Shown here one piece after another: positions 35,001 to 47,435 of a DNA stretch of 64,000 nucleotides. How positions within the stretch are numbered: position 1 is the first letter of the stretch; each line of letters opens with the position of its first letter. A model generated the notes under the pieces. That model did not search any database, was not told the origin of the DNA, and saw only the letters and a program-made list of their open reading frames with translations. Both the position numbers and the translations under genes were made by a program. Source of the DNA: Spinacia oleracea (taxonomy: Eukaryota > Streptophyta > Magnoliopsida > Caryophyllales > Amaranthaceae); contig NC_079491.1 of NCBI RefSeq assembly GCF_020520425.1, positions 6,001,143 through 6,065,142 on the forward strand. Reading direction: 5' to 3'.

Positions 35001-38000
35001 AGCGAAGCGTTTGTGATAAAGCGCGCCGAAGCGCTCTTAAGCGCATGAAGCACGCAAAGCGCAAAAGGCGCGCTTTTTGGCAGTTCACTGAAATTCTTTT
35101 TTTTATTATTACTTCACGTTGAAAGCTTTTTTTATATGTTGTTATTGTGCTTTGGACCACACCCTATTAATCCTTAACAATAGAATGTGGGACGAGTCCA
35201 AAAGAAAAGGAAAAAGAAGAAAACAAGAAGACAACAGTCACAACAGTCGGCCCTAGCTCTTTGTTATATGCTTTATTTTTGTTAAAACAAAGAGTAATAT
35301 ATTTTTGGAAACAAATTTGATGTTTATATATTTGTGTGGTTATTTTAGTAAGACATATATGCATAATAGTAAAAAGACTTTAATTCTTAAAAAGTGTGCT
35401 TCACTTCGATGAAGCGCGCGCGCCTTGCGCTTGCGCTTAGGACTAGAACTCATATCGCTTTAGTGCGTTTTGCGCTTTTTTATACAGTGTTGGGCCCTAT
35501 AAAAGCTATTTTGGGCTTCTTGGGAGTCAATTTCAGAATTTCTACTACTAAGACCCATGTTTAGCCAAGTTTCTGTTTCTCACCTTTGGATGTTGCTCTA
35601 CGAGTTTGGCCAAATAGCCTCTTATTTTAGATTCAATCACCTGCTATCTCCAAATACTCTCACGAGTCACGACTCACCCCTTTCCAAACCTTCACACTAC
35701 TGCTGATCGACCAGCCAGACTGGCTGTTGTCACCTATTTGATTTCTCTATCTCTAACAATGACTGTGATGATCTCAACAAAGTAAGTTTAGAGAAATTGA
35801 CAGGAAAAAGAAAAGAAGGCAATATAGAAAATAAAGAAAATAGAAGGAAGATTTTTGACAGATATACTGTAAATAAAGGGTACAAAATGATGAGCATTCG
35901 GAAGGATAACGTCTCTCCCAAGCTCTCACTTTTTGCATACCCCAAACATGCACCTCACCTCCCCAGATTGCTAACAAGGTCCTGACACTTGCTGCTAGCT
36001 AATATTCCCTTAATTGTCTTGAGCACCTTTCATGATTTCCCCTTGTTCTTGCGCCTCTCATAAGTCAGCATTTAGGTGGGTTAATCTGATTCATCACAGA
36101 CTATTTTTTCGATGAACATCAGATACACTAGTAATTGATTTTCTCTACCTATCCATGGTCAACCACTCTTGTCCCTCAGAATCATAATAATCATTTGCTT
36201 CCTCAACCACCCACCAGGGTGGAGGATAAAGTGCATGTAGTTCATTAAAACAAGGGAGTATGGTATATCCATATCTAGCTCGTATTAGTCAACAATCTAA
36301 ATGTGAAACTTTGAAGTGAAGACTAATCCCTGGAGGGTTTCTTGATATATCTCAAACTAGTCAATAATCTAAATGTGGAGTTTTGAAGCGAAGACAAATA
36401 CCTGAATGGTTACAATCATGAAAGTGAATCTTCATTCCTCTGACAATAGCATCCACGAGGAAGTGACACATTGAGATCAATTTTCCCGTTGCAAGACTTG
36501 CAACAACCAACTCACTCACTTTTGATCAAGAGCTAATGAATCAATACTTGTGCCTCATTAGAGCGGTGACCAAACTGAGCTTCCAAGGGAACCTAAGAAT
36601 TTGGATTCTCAATGATTGGAAAACCAAACTCTTATAAAGAGTGGCATTGAGAAAAATAGTTAGGCAACTTGCAGGTGAGTACTCAAAGAACATAAAAAAT
36701 TCATTAGAGTAACAGTATCATATCTAACTAGAAAGTATAAACCCATGATGATATTCTACAATCAATATTAGAGGGCATCCGACATTGACTTACCCTCTGT
36801 TTCGCAACATATAGCCTATTAAAGTTTCTCAAAGTCGTTTAAAAAAGAAAAATGCAGTATGTAAAGCAAAATTTCAATCTTACCATCCTCTGTCTCATGA
36901 CCACCCTTTCACATAAGTTCAAGAGGCGCAATTTAATAAATGTTGACCTTAACTTATAAAATTTTGAGGACTCAGCTTGTTTGTAATAGCCATAATGCCT
37001 TATATTATGATAGGAAGACGGTATCTCTATGCTTCATCACACAGAACTTGTCTATTGAAGGATCATCAGTTCCTGACCTTTGTCTTTTTCCATTTCTCCA
37101 CTTACAATAAATAATTATGAAGGATTTCTCCACTAGGAGAAAATCTTAAAGTAAAAGTAGCCAGGCTATATTATTGAACTGTGACGAACTCTTACCAGAA
37201 ACTATTATCAAGGTCCCCAGTTCCCAGTCCCCCCCCCCCTCCTCCAGTTATCATCCAGGAACCTATAGTCTCTCCAACAGTTCTTCGTAAAATCAAGTAG
37301 CCATAAACTGGTACATATATCACGATTGTTTACTTTGACATCACATACAATGATCTCAATGTGTGTGCAAGCAACTACAATTGGCTACAGGCGATTAACA
37401 AGCAGACAGCATGAAACCTCAAAAGTTGCATATAAAAATAATTGTCATAAACCACATAAAAGGGGGGGAAAATCCCTAAATTCTCAACCCTAAGCCAGCT
37501 AGTTGGACATAAAGCAGTTAACTGTATGCCAGCAACTGCTACTTTGAGGCAGTACTACGACAATGCTACCATTTGATGAATTATGGCACCCGCCCATGAA
37601 CCCGGACATTTAACTCAGTTAACTCAAAAACATACAGTCATCATGCAGTTCAATGTTGTCCTGCACTAAAGTAAATATTCCTTTACATAATATGCAAAGT
37701 ACCATCGGCCACTGCTGCTCTTAATGTAGCTTGCCAGGATTTCCAATTTTCCACACAGAGAAGATGCCCCAATGATACAGTAACTATTCTTGAAAAACTT
37801 TTATGGATGGTATTGGGGAAGAACACAATACCAAAGAAAATCAAAGAACACGGATGTAAAGACTGCTTCCTACCAGAAGGAAGACATGGGAAACCTTAAC
37901 AGTGTTTTCGGTTAGCAGTTGCCAGTTATGGAGAGAAAAGGATGGGAGGGAAAGAGAGGGAATGGGGAAGGAAGGTGAGGGGTGGCAAGGAAAGGAGTAG

Positions 38001-39222
38001 GCTTGCATTTTCCTTCCTAATATTTCCAAGGGTAGAAGAATATGATGCCTGCAATTCCTTTCCCGCTCCTCATTCTACATCCAAAATGAATCTCTCATTC
38101 TACCTCCAAATTCCCTCATCCAAACAAACTGCTATAGTACTATCTCTTTCTGGATTCCCTAATTTCCCTAAACAACATGTCTTGTACGCTTGCAGCTCCT
38201 ACATGATGGCCGAACAAGAGCAGCCTGATACCATGTTAATCCAGATTCCAGAATCTCCCTCAGTATGTATAAGAACATAAGATGCAAGTTTACTAATCTT
38301 AGTAATGGATGAACAAAAGTTGACAACTAAAACTCGAACCTGCAAGCTAATGCAGATGATATCCTGAATAAACTACAGCTCTGTTACTTAACCACTTCAA
38401 TCCAAACAAAGTAAACCAGTTAACTTTCAGAACACAGGTAGAATAAAGAAACCGGAGTAACGGACACTTAAAATTTAACCTAAAAACAAACAAAGCCACC
38501 TGAGAATAGCGAGGTTTACCTAAATGTTGTCCACTAGTCTAGAAAATGCAACTCACAACAATCAGTAAAGCACCGTTTACCGGACCCAACCCCCACCCCA
38601 GTACTATATTTTAGAATGAAGATCCTAAAAATGAGATTCTCCATGAGTTCTAACTTACACATGAAGTGGTGTCTGAATGTCTAATAAATCCACGACCAAA
38701 GTGCATTGCACGCATTGCAACGGCAGAATATAGACTAAATTATCTCTTTTTGCTGATACAATGACGAAATTCAACCCCAAAGCTTTAAGCAAAAACCATC
38801 AAAATTTCTCAGACTACTTCGTGATCGCAACCAAATTTACATAGGCCCTTACAATTACGATTATCTTACTAAATACTATGCTGCAAATAATGGCATTAGC
38901 CTAATTGATTTATTTCTAGGTCATGAATTTGATGATCATTGACCTGGTACCAGTTCTTACTAATTGCTAAGCAAGGATTAAATAACAAACAATTTATCAA
39001 CAAATTGAAAACAATCAAATCAAAAGCAAACGAATCTACAACTTAAGAAATGGCATATGCAACAATTTCAAAATAAATGACATTAATAATTGTCAAGGAT
39101 AGATTCAAATCACAATAATGGTAATTAGAGCAGAGAATACCTGAAAAATCATGAAGATCGACAAATTCGCCGTCGGCGAAGAGGGCGATTCGGTACGGCG
39201 GAGGGCGGTAGGACACTCCCAT
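32090..39222 (-). CDS. Multi-exon gene of unknown product, possibly decaying
   Basis: I assemble exons on the minus strand by splice signals and phase; I do not recognise the protein. Exon 1, 39222-39141, starts MGVSYRPPPYRIALFADGEF. Exon 2, 36518-36402, includes SELVASLATGKLISMCHFL. Exon 3, 36278-36149, includes YPPPWWVVEEANDYYDSEG. After a repeat-filled gap come 33089-33043 (LKEVVTFSHLEFSEK), 32923-32836 (MTEDNSLVISHMDPTPTKAY), 32740-32651 (YMESFAILSFCGIPTPKN) and 32259-32090 (terminal; RDWTLEVNLQFSSFLDHIY, ending VRDVFFA). Phases agree across the joined exons. Upstream of 33089 a coding-looking stretch (TPSCFENNSLCTSSDSIVPI) carries a stop and a frame change, so the gene may be damaged there or I may have mis-set an exon. 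Middle exons are missing from my model. Intron insertions include hAT-like and Harbinger-like MITEs. Confidence 0.5.
33361..33410. repeat. 27-bp tandem duplication
   Basis: ACAAATACCTAGTCATCCTT is repeated in two adjacent ~26-27-bp units, within an intron of the unknown minus-strand gene. Confidence 0.85.
33666..33857. mobile_element. PIF/Harbinger-like MITE (GGCTTTGTTC family)
   Basis: The left end GGCTTTGTTCTCCTCACC is mirrored by GGGGAATAGAAGGCACC at the right, with TAA-type flanks and internal AAGTTCAG motifs. A partly related block precedes it (33470-33655). Confidence 0.7.
34469..34731. other. Isolated open frames within repeat-rich intron
   Basis: Both strands are open here. The plus frame reads HPIVICYSDHCLILSTLSS and ends VRELRVLLRKEKE; the minus frame starts MILPSFLKSHYSFSFLNKTL. 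Base composition is less AT-rich than the surroundings. It may be a captured exon. I cannot decide the strand or product. Confidence 0.25.
34940..35489. mobile_element. hAT-like MITE rich in AAGCGC motifs
   Basis: The ends CAGTGTTTAAAAAAGCGC and CACTGTATAAAAAAGCGC (reverse) form inverted termini. Dozens of GCGC/AAGCG motifs crowd both subterminal regions. The 8-bp flanks (TTCTGGCC and TTGGGCCC) match at only five positions, so target duplication is weak. It lies in an intron of the unknown minus-strand gene. Confidence 0.65.
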
Positions 39223-41276
39223 TCAGACTTTCTGATTGCTTGGGCTGCCGAACTGAAAAATTATGCGCGTTTGTGAGCAAGATAAGGAAAGAATATGAAA
39301 GTTGTACACTTCCGTAATCCGTACCATACAATACTCCATACTTACAATAGACTGAAATAAGACTAACTAGATTTAATTATATTTGAAAATAACCTAACAT
39401 AACACAAATTCTTATTTACAATGGGTGTACAATAAATATTGTACACCAGAGTAAAAGTTAAATAAAAATGCTTAAAAGTTAAGCATATATATGTAAAAGT
39501 TATATATTTTTCAGTGATAAATTTTTTCATTTTAGTAAAACTTATTTCTTCAAAATAACTAATAATGTATAAAATTAATCATTTATCCCTTTAAAATATT
39601 TATCTATCAATTTTTTTACTATTATAAAAATTAATCAAAACTAGGTTAAAGTTACAAAAAAAAGGTTAAAGTTATCTTAGTGTACAATAAATTTATTGTA
39701 CACTTTGTGCGCACAAGACCTTTTGAAATACAAACACGACTCTTTACCGAATTGACAAATCTAATTGTGGTATATCTCCTACGAAATTGTGTGAAGTGAA
39801 AATTTTTAGTACAACTAATGTGTGTTTCTTCATAATTCTTACAAGTATAATGCAGATGTTCAATTTTTAACCACAAGGATGAAGTGGTGAAAGCATTTAT
39901 GAGTTAAACCACTACTCTGTATATTTCAAACATGTTACCGTCGTGAAGGGATGAAGCTAAAACTAGTTTTGTACACAAGTATCCCAATATCCGAGACCTC
40001 CAAAATATGGTATGATATTGATATCCAATTCGAAAGATAGGATACTAGAATTTCACTATATTTTCTAGAACCATGGAGATTTTCATTTGAGTGAATACAA
40101 TAAAATGTTCTTATGTAAATATTTGTTATAGTTATTGTCATGAGCAATCAAACATGAAAACTAATCATGATAAGTTTCGAAAAAGCACCATAGTCTTCAT
40201 CACCGCCCTTGTCAAAACCAAAGAAACAGTGTAACTATTCATGATTGTTTTGGAAAGAGAGACACAATTTTCATTATCTTTCTTGTCCTTAGCAAATGAA
40301 CACATGGAACCTAATCATGCTCATTTTAGAAAGAGTCGTAATTTTCATTATTGTTTTTGTCACGCTCAATCCAAACAAGGAAACTAATCATGCTTATTTT
40401 GGAAAGAGTTTCATAAATATTCATTACGGAGTATTATTTTATACTCCTAGTAATCATATTTATTTAAAAAAAATTAAGTACGAAAAAAAGTTGAAAATTA
40501 CGGACTTGTTTGATATTATTGTCTATTTTCCACTCTTGAAATTGCTTATATTTATGTTAGTTATGTTAATTTTAAATGAAAGCAAAAAAGTGATCAACTA
40601 CTTTCCCCCCCTTCATATTATTGTTTTTAGTTTACGTTAAAAGATAAATTTGAAATGCGATAAAAACGGGAATCAAACATGTTGTATGATTTTGGATTTT
40701 CATAATTATGTTTGTATACAATATTAGGTTTTAGAAATATAAAATCAAATCACGGTACATGTATATATTCAACCGCCTCCTCTCTACCCCTTCCACTTGC
40801 TCGATAAAATGTACAAAAATCAAGGTCTTCTTACCGTAAATTTGCCAATTTTCAACTCTTTCTCTTTAATTAATTTATGATTTTTTTTGCTAATTTCAAT
40901 AAAACTACTCTTACATTATTTGAGGGTTATCATTTTACATGGGGTGAGATTATCTCTAGTTAAGTTTTTGGAGTTTATTAGTGCCGTAAAATTGGTTTCT
41001 TAATAAAAAACTATGCGAGAACATAATATTTGTCGAAGTTTCGAATACAAATCATCATCGCGTTTTCGACAAATAGTTAGACCATTTATCCAAAAACGTT
41101 GTATAGGAGCATATTCCAGTGATATGTGCAAGAGATACCCGCAATACAAAGTCCTCTAAACAGCCATAGGATTGACCGCATTTTGAATTACTCACACTCA
41201 TTGAGCACCTAATAAACATGAATTAGGATTTCAATGTATGTGTGCAAGTGAAATATTTTACTATATGTTATTTGAA
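39223..41276. other. Divergent intergenic region, left part
   Basis: Between the minus-strand gene (start 39222) and the HDAC gene. A small inverted-repeat element appears at about 39415-39712 (GTGTACAATAAATATTGTAC at the left, TGTACAATAAATTTATTGTA at the right). Otherwise there are no supported genes. Confidence 0.5.
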
Positions 41277-41830
41277 GGAAAATTTGCCAAAAAGGACCTT
41301 TTATAACTCAAATTTTGCGAGAAAGGACCTTATATAATTTTTTTTGTGAGAACACACCTTAAAGTAATTTTTTTTGCGAGAAAGGACCTAAGGGAAGTTT
41401 CCGGCATTGATTTAGCTTTTCCGGCCATTTACTTGCACGTGAGCAGCACGTGTGGCTTACGTTGGCTAAAGACATTGATTTTCCCGAGTCTTGAATTTTC
41501 AAGCTTGATTTTATTTCGATTTTTTTTTCAACTTTAAGTTTTAAAGCTTAGAATTTTGGAGGAAAATTGGGTGTGATTAGCAAAATAAAGCCACGCGTGC
41601 TTCTCACGTGCAAGGCAATGGCCGAAAAAGCTCAGTCAATGCCGGAAATTTATTTTTGGTTGTCTTTCGCAAAAAAAAATTACATTAAGGTGTGATTTCA
41701 CAAAAAAAAATTATATAAGGTCCTTTCTCGCAAAAAAATTTACATTAAGGTATGTTTTCACAAAAAAAATTATATAAGGTCCTTTCTCGCAAAATTTGGG
41801 TTATAAAAGGTCCTTTTTAACAAATTTGCC
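41277..41830. mobile_element. Mutator-like MITE (inverted-repeat type)
   Basis: A 554-bp relative of the element at 1784. It starts GGAAAATTTGCCAAAAAGGA, ends with the inverted counterpart, and shares the ACTTGCACGTGAGCAGCA block. A perfect 9-bp duplication TTATTTGAA flanks it (41268-41276, 41831-41839). It sits about 570 bp upstream of the HDAC start codon. Confidence 0.92.
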
Positions 41831-42401
41831 TTATTTGAATTTGAAATATAGGTTCATATATGTAATTTGAGTATAAATGATATGTTTTTTTGAATTTAAA
41901 TTTTTGAACTACATATATTCATTTAAAAACAGGATGCACGGTGAACATTGTGCACCGGAATATACAAACTACATTTCTCCAAAGATACCTTTATCTAGTT
42001 CTTAAACATAAGATTAATTGTTAATTCACTACGGAGTAGACCTGATCATCTATATCCCGACCCATTGTCCCGACCCGACACGAAAAGTGCGAGTTTAGGT
42101 AACATAAATTATGCATTTAAGACCAAAATCCGAGCCCAAATCAAAAAGCCCACTTCAACTCGCATCAAATTTATGAATTTGGACATGAATTTTTATCTTA
42201 AAATTCAACCCGATCCAAATTTTGATCACCTCTGCTATGGAGTATACATTTTGCTCGGACAAAGTTAGAACTACGAATATCATTTTCTCCGCGACTCCAC
42301 CAGTCCACCTTTTAACAGCGTGCTAGTTGTCCTAAATCCCCCTTCTTCCCTCACTCACAACTCACAAGAAACGCAAAAACTCAAGCCCCAACTCAACAAC
42401 A

Positions 42402-43016
42402 ATGGAAGATCCCGCCATATACGGTGGCGCGTCACTTCCATCCCCCTCGACAACAGACGCAAAACAACGACGAGTGTCCTACTTCTACGAACCCACAATC
42501 GGCGATTACTACTACGGCCAAGGCCACCCCATGAAGCCCCACCGCATCCGTATGGCGCACAACCTCATAGTCCACTACTCTCTCCACCGTCGTATGGAAA
42601 TCAGCCGTCCTTTCCCCGCCGAAGCAACCGACATTCGCGGCTTCCATTCTGACGACTATGTCGACTTCCTCTCCTCCGTTTCCCCTGAACTCTGCGGTTC
42701 TCTCACCTCCGCCTCCTCCGCTTCTTCCACCCTCGACCACTCTCACTCAAGACACTTGAAGAGGTTCAATGTCGGAGATGATTGTCCTGTATTTCCTGGG
42801 CTTTTCTCATTTTGTCAGGCTTCTGCTGGTGGGTCCATTGGGGCTGCTGTGAAGCTGAATCTACAGGATTCGGATATTGCGATTAATTGGGCTGGGGGTT
42901 TGCATCATGCTAAGAAATCCGAGGCTTCTGGGTTTTGTTATGTTAATGATATTGTTCTTGGGATTCTTGAGCTTCTTAAGTATCATAAGGTATCGATTCT
43001 GCCCTTTTCAACTCTC

Positions 43017-43052
<36 letters not shown>

Positions 43053-46000
43053 TTGTCTTCTTTAAATTGTTTTTGAATTAATTTGCATTTTTAGGTGTTT
43101 CTTTGATCATATGATTGTATATTTCATTAATTCATTATGTATCCTGCTTTGGACCTAATTCCTTTTTTTGGGGTGGTTATGTTGAATTTTGTGACATATT
43201 TAGCTTTTGATTCTGGTTTTATTAGTATGGGGGTTTGACTTGATTTGTGTAGTGTCACAGAGCTGGCTCTAATGCTCTATTGGTGACTTCTTGGGGTTTA
43301 GGTTTGTGATTGTAGTGCTAATTGAGTATGTGAACTGTTTGAGACAGTGTCAGTGTGGACAGGAGAGTGAAAAGACTTGTTTCGTCTAATGCTCTTACGG
43401 CATGTTTGATAGGAAGTATTGATAGTGAATGTATAGGTAATTTAGTAGAAAGTTCAATGTGAAATTGTCAATATCCATGGTAAATGCTTGTCACCCCAAG
43501 TATCTCATTTCTTCTAATTTTTCATCATAACCATTACCACTTTAGGAGGTTGTTTTGAGAATTTGAGATTTGTGAAGAAGAGCACACTTTGGGAATGGAG
43601 TTAGCATTGTCATGGACATTGTCATTGGACTAAAAGTTACATATTAATTTCAATTACTTCTTTAAGTGATGTGGATTTCGTGTTAGGATGATATTTGCTT
43701 CTCTATATGAATGATATAGTTTTGGATATTAAGCTGCTGAAAAATCATAGGGTATGTGCTCTCTGCCTTGTTTTTTTTTGTTTTCCTTCTGATTTTGATG
43801 ATTCATATGTGTTTGCATTAGGTAATAGATTCTAGACAGAGGCCTGACCTTGGACCTACATGTTTTACTGGCGCTAATATAACAGAGCTTTCTGTTCAAG
43901 TTTGGGTATGAAGGAATGAGGAAGAAATCACCTAGATAAATAGTAGAGAGTAGAGAGTGCTATATTTGGGGAAAGTTGCTCTGATGCATTCCATTAATTA
44001 ATGAATAGTATTTGATTTGGTGGTGCTAGTTGGGACTTAGACTTAGTTGATTGCGGCATTGTGCATCAAGATTGAGTTGGTAATTTATCTTTTCTGTTGA
44101 AAAATTGAAATACAAACCTCTTTCTGCTGTCAGTCTTATTCAAAGGTAGAGACCCTCGAGAAATTGCAGATTAAGTGTTTAGCTTACTATTTTAAGAGAC
44201 AAAATGGGAAGGAAAATGGAAATAAATTATGGAAAATGAATTGTTGGAGCTTTTATGCTGATGTTATTGCAAAACACCTCTCTAATCTAATTGGTCAATA
44301 TAATTTTTATAAAAAAGTTAACTTCCCACTCACTTGATTTTTGTCAGAGGGATTTTTTGTTAGCTGCACAAGATCACAACTGCTCTAGAGTTTAGTCTTT
44401 GCATTCGACGATGATGTCTTACTGAGTTACTTGCTCAGCTATTTAGCTAGCTCTCTTACCTTACAGATTTTGGTCGAGCTGTGCGGTATTTTTAATTGTT
44501 CTTTGCTGATTAATCACCCAGTCCTCCCTGCATTTGTGATTTCACAAAATTCACATATGTCTTTTGATTGCCCTGTCCCTCTGGTTCTGATGGGCTTTAC
44601 ATTGGTTTCTTCAGAGTCACTATTAATTAAATCTTGACTCTTTGCTTGTGTATTCTCCCCTTCCCCTCATTGTGGATTACAACTTTCAAGGGTTGCTTTC
44701 TGCTCCATTTTTCTTGTCTGTTGACCGTACCCTTTCTTTATGCAGCGTGTACTATACATTGATATTGACGTGCATCATGGGGATGGTGTTGAAGAAGCCT
44801 TCTACACCACTGACAGAGTTATGACTGTTTCTTTTCACAAGTTTGGGGACTTCTTTCCTGGAACTGGACACATTAAAGACATTGGAGCTAATTCTGGGAA
44901 GCATTACTCTCTAAACGTTCCATTGAATGATGGAATAGACGACGACAGCTTCAGAGGTCTCTTCAGGCCAATTATTCAAAAAGTAATGGATGTTTACCAG
45001 CCAGATGCAGTTGTCCTACAATGTGGAGCGGATTCACTTTCTGGTGACAGGCTTGGCTGTTTCAACTTGTCTGTGAAAGGTCATGCTGATTGCTTGCGAT
45101 TTCTAAGATCGTTTAATGTCCCATTAATGGTGCTGGGTGGAGGAGGGTACACTATTCGAAATGTAGCTCGTTGTTGGTGCTATGAGGTTTCTCTCTTTCT
45201 CTCTTTCTCTCTCTATATATATGTCTGTCTCTGTGTATGTGTGTGTTTCTGGTTTGTACTTGTGGAAACTTCTAGTTATCTACTGTTAATACGAGTTTCT
45301 TTGTTCATTTGCAGACGGCAGTTGCAGTTGGTGTAGAACCTGATAACAAATTGCCTTACAATGAGTATTATGAGTATTTTGGCCCAGATTACGTTCTTCA
45401 TGTTGAGCCTAGTAACATGGAAAACCTGAATTCACCTAAAGATATGGAGAAAATTCGGTAATTTCATTTCACTTGATGGATTCTAGTTACAAATTTCTTT
45501 TTTTATTTTATGTAACGGACATTTTGAGTCTATTTTTTCCAAGAAATCAATCTGTTCATGCTATTAGCCGGTACAGAGCTTTCAGTTTGTAATTGATATG
45601 CTTATCTTGCTAGATTCTATCAGAGGTCTGTGCTGGGTTTTCATGTCACTCCTTCTGGTTAATCAGTTTATATCTCCTTTCTTGTTGAGGATGATTCCTA
45701 AAGAGTCATCCACTCTGTTGTAATGAGCTGTGCATAGTGACTTTTGGTATTTTTCCTTTTTTTATTTTATTTCTTCCACCTTGTACAAGAGGGCTTACAT
45801 CTTATTTGAGTACTTTGTCTGGAAAAGAATTATTGCAGTTTGAAGGTGATGTCAATCTCCTTATATGCTTAGGTTTTGGTGCTAGTTAGGTGAATGCTAT
45901 CTCTTCTTATTTTGAATACGTGAGAGAAGTTTGATCTCAAAGATTTAAGTTTGGCTTTATGTATGTGGCATAACGGTAAACAAGTAGTACTAAGCTGCAC

Positions 46001-47435
46001 TATATGTGCCCAGATGAGTAGTACAGGTGTGGGTAATCGGAGTTTGTGTCTTTTTTGTTTCTTACTGGTCTATTTCTAGTTTGGGTATAGTTTAGTGGTA
46101 AGTGAACTTAACAGAGCTGGATGCTTCAAAAGATCTACTACCTCTGTTTTTTTTTGTTTTTTTTATGACGTACCCACTTTCCATTTCGAGGTGTTTTTAT
46201 TCAATGCACCCACTTGAACCTTATTCTTTTTTTGGAAAACACATTTTACAGTCTTATCCCCTTACCCCCACAATATTTACACCTTTCCATCCACTCTCTT
46301 ACTTTCTCCATCTTTCGTACACCCACTCACTTCTCCTAAAAACAAGAGTTTACATTAGACGGGTACATCAAAAGAAAACGGGGGGGGGGGGGGGGGGGGG
46401 GGGTGTATTACCTAGGTAAAGAGATCATGTGGTGAAATCTATTTAGTTTTTTTTTTTGTCGATTATTACATAAATGTTGGAGGTGTGGTGTGGTGGTGTG
46501 AACTCTGGGTTATGTCAATCAGATGTATTACTTTCCAGGAAGCTGCAATGCCCATGAAGTTTTATTTCCTAGGAGATGCTAATACTTGTTTGGTAGAATA
46601 CAGGGAGTTCTACTTCCCATGGGAAATTCCACTTTTTAGGGGATCTAGGTAGCAACTTCCTCCTTTTGGTGGGAAGTAGAATATTCGAGGAAGTTGCACT
46701 TACCATGTCATTGCCAATCAAATAATGAACATGTATCTACTCCCTAGGAACTAAGTTCCTGTGCCAAACAACTACGAAGTAGATTGGAGATTGTCCACGT
46801 TTTTCTGATCACAATAATTTAATCTTTTGGGAACTTGGGTTATTTTTTGTTTCCTTTTGTTTTCTTCCCGTGCACTCTAGACGCACAACTTAAGGAGTAA
46901 GGACTCATAACTAACCTATTTGATGTTAGTGTTAACTGTCTTTTTGCGCCTTTTCACTGTGGTATTACAGTATGCATCGAGGGCTGTGTTTGATTATTGC
47001 AAAATAAAGTTATCTGATTTAATGGAGTAATTTACTAATTTTATGCAAATTTTGTTCTGATTACTATAGACGTGGCTTTGTCTTTTGTTCTTGACACATG
47101 CCCTTTGAACATATACTTGCAGGAACATTCTTCTAGAGCAGCTATCTAGAATACCTCATGCGCCAAGCGTTCCATTCCAGACAACTCCTTCCGTGACAAA
47201 GCCGCCAGAAGAAGAGGTCCGCAACTCTGACAGTGATTTTTATTTTTCTCATTTAGGTATTTTTAAGTATTGTCCCCAAAATGTTTTGATTTTGATCATT
47301 TGTGAGGTTGTATTGGTACAGGAGGAAGACGATAAGGATGAAAGACCAAAACCTCGCATCTGGAATGGGGAGGATGATTTTGATACTGATCCCGAGGACC
47401 TTATGACCCCGAGTAAATCTGAGGACGATATGTAG
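42402..47435 (+). CDS. HDA6: Class I (RPD3-type) histone deacetylase, HDA6-like
   Basis: A nuclear Zn-dependent lysine deacetylase acting on histone tails in gene and transposon silencing. Five coding exons: 42402-42989, 44746-45186, 45315-45457, 47123-47216 and 47322-47435. All junctions agree in phase and give 459 residues (Arabidopsis HDA6: 471). The N-terminal motif is [20 protein letters not shown]. The active-site pair is H168-H169 (GGLHHAKK), the zinc ligands are D204, H206 (DIDVHHGD) and D292 (GADSLSGD), and the transition-state Tyr is Y331 (GGGGYTIR). A serine-rich insert lies at ~95-115; the tail is acidic ([15 protein letters not shown] ... SEDDM). The last coding intron has an unusual GTCCGC donor; reading through it would keep the frame but add 35 atypical residues. 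Orthology to HDA6 is inferred from sequence. Confidence 0.96.
43016..43054. repeat. (TTTC)n microsatellite in HDAC intron 1
   Basis: About nine TTTC units begin 26 bp downstream of the exon 1 donor. Confidence 0.95.
43697..43751 (+). pseudogene. Ghost copy of the end of HDAC exon 1, inside intron 1
   Basis: This stretch reads [18 protein letters not shown] and is followed by GTATGT. It aligns base for base with the last 55 nt of exon 1 ([17 protein letters not shown] followed by GTATCG). It is 0.7 kb downstream of the real donor and still has a splice-donor-like GT. Immediately upstream the frame has a stop, so it is unlikely to be used. Confidence 0.8.
46133..46410. mobile_element. Decayed Stowaway-like MITE with poly-G tract, in HDAC intron 3
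   Basis: The ends CCTCTGTTTTTTTTTG and (reverse) CCCCGTTTTCTTTTGATG, both leading into GTACCC-type sequence, are inverted relatives flanked by TA. The right terminus contains an uninterrupted run of 24 G (46380-46403). Confidence 0.65.
46580..46775. mobile_element. Possible small MITE in HDAC intron 3
   Basis: TTGTTTGGTAGAATACAGGG at the left and GTGCCAAACAACTA at the right are partial inverted repeats, with repeated GGGAAGT/ACTTCCC motifs between. Weak support. Confidence 0.4.

Noticed and set aside
35730-35985. Open frame (IWGGEVHVWGMQKVRAWERR) as an exon of the unknown minus-strand gene
   Set aside because: The acceptor and a GTGAGG donor are present, but the phase and length cannot be reconciled with certainty, so I left it out of the exon list.
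42432-42746. Open frame antisense to HDAC exon 1
   Set aside because: A mirror of the GC-rich 5' end of the HDAC coding exon.
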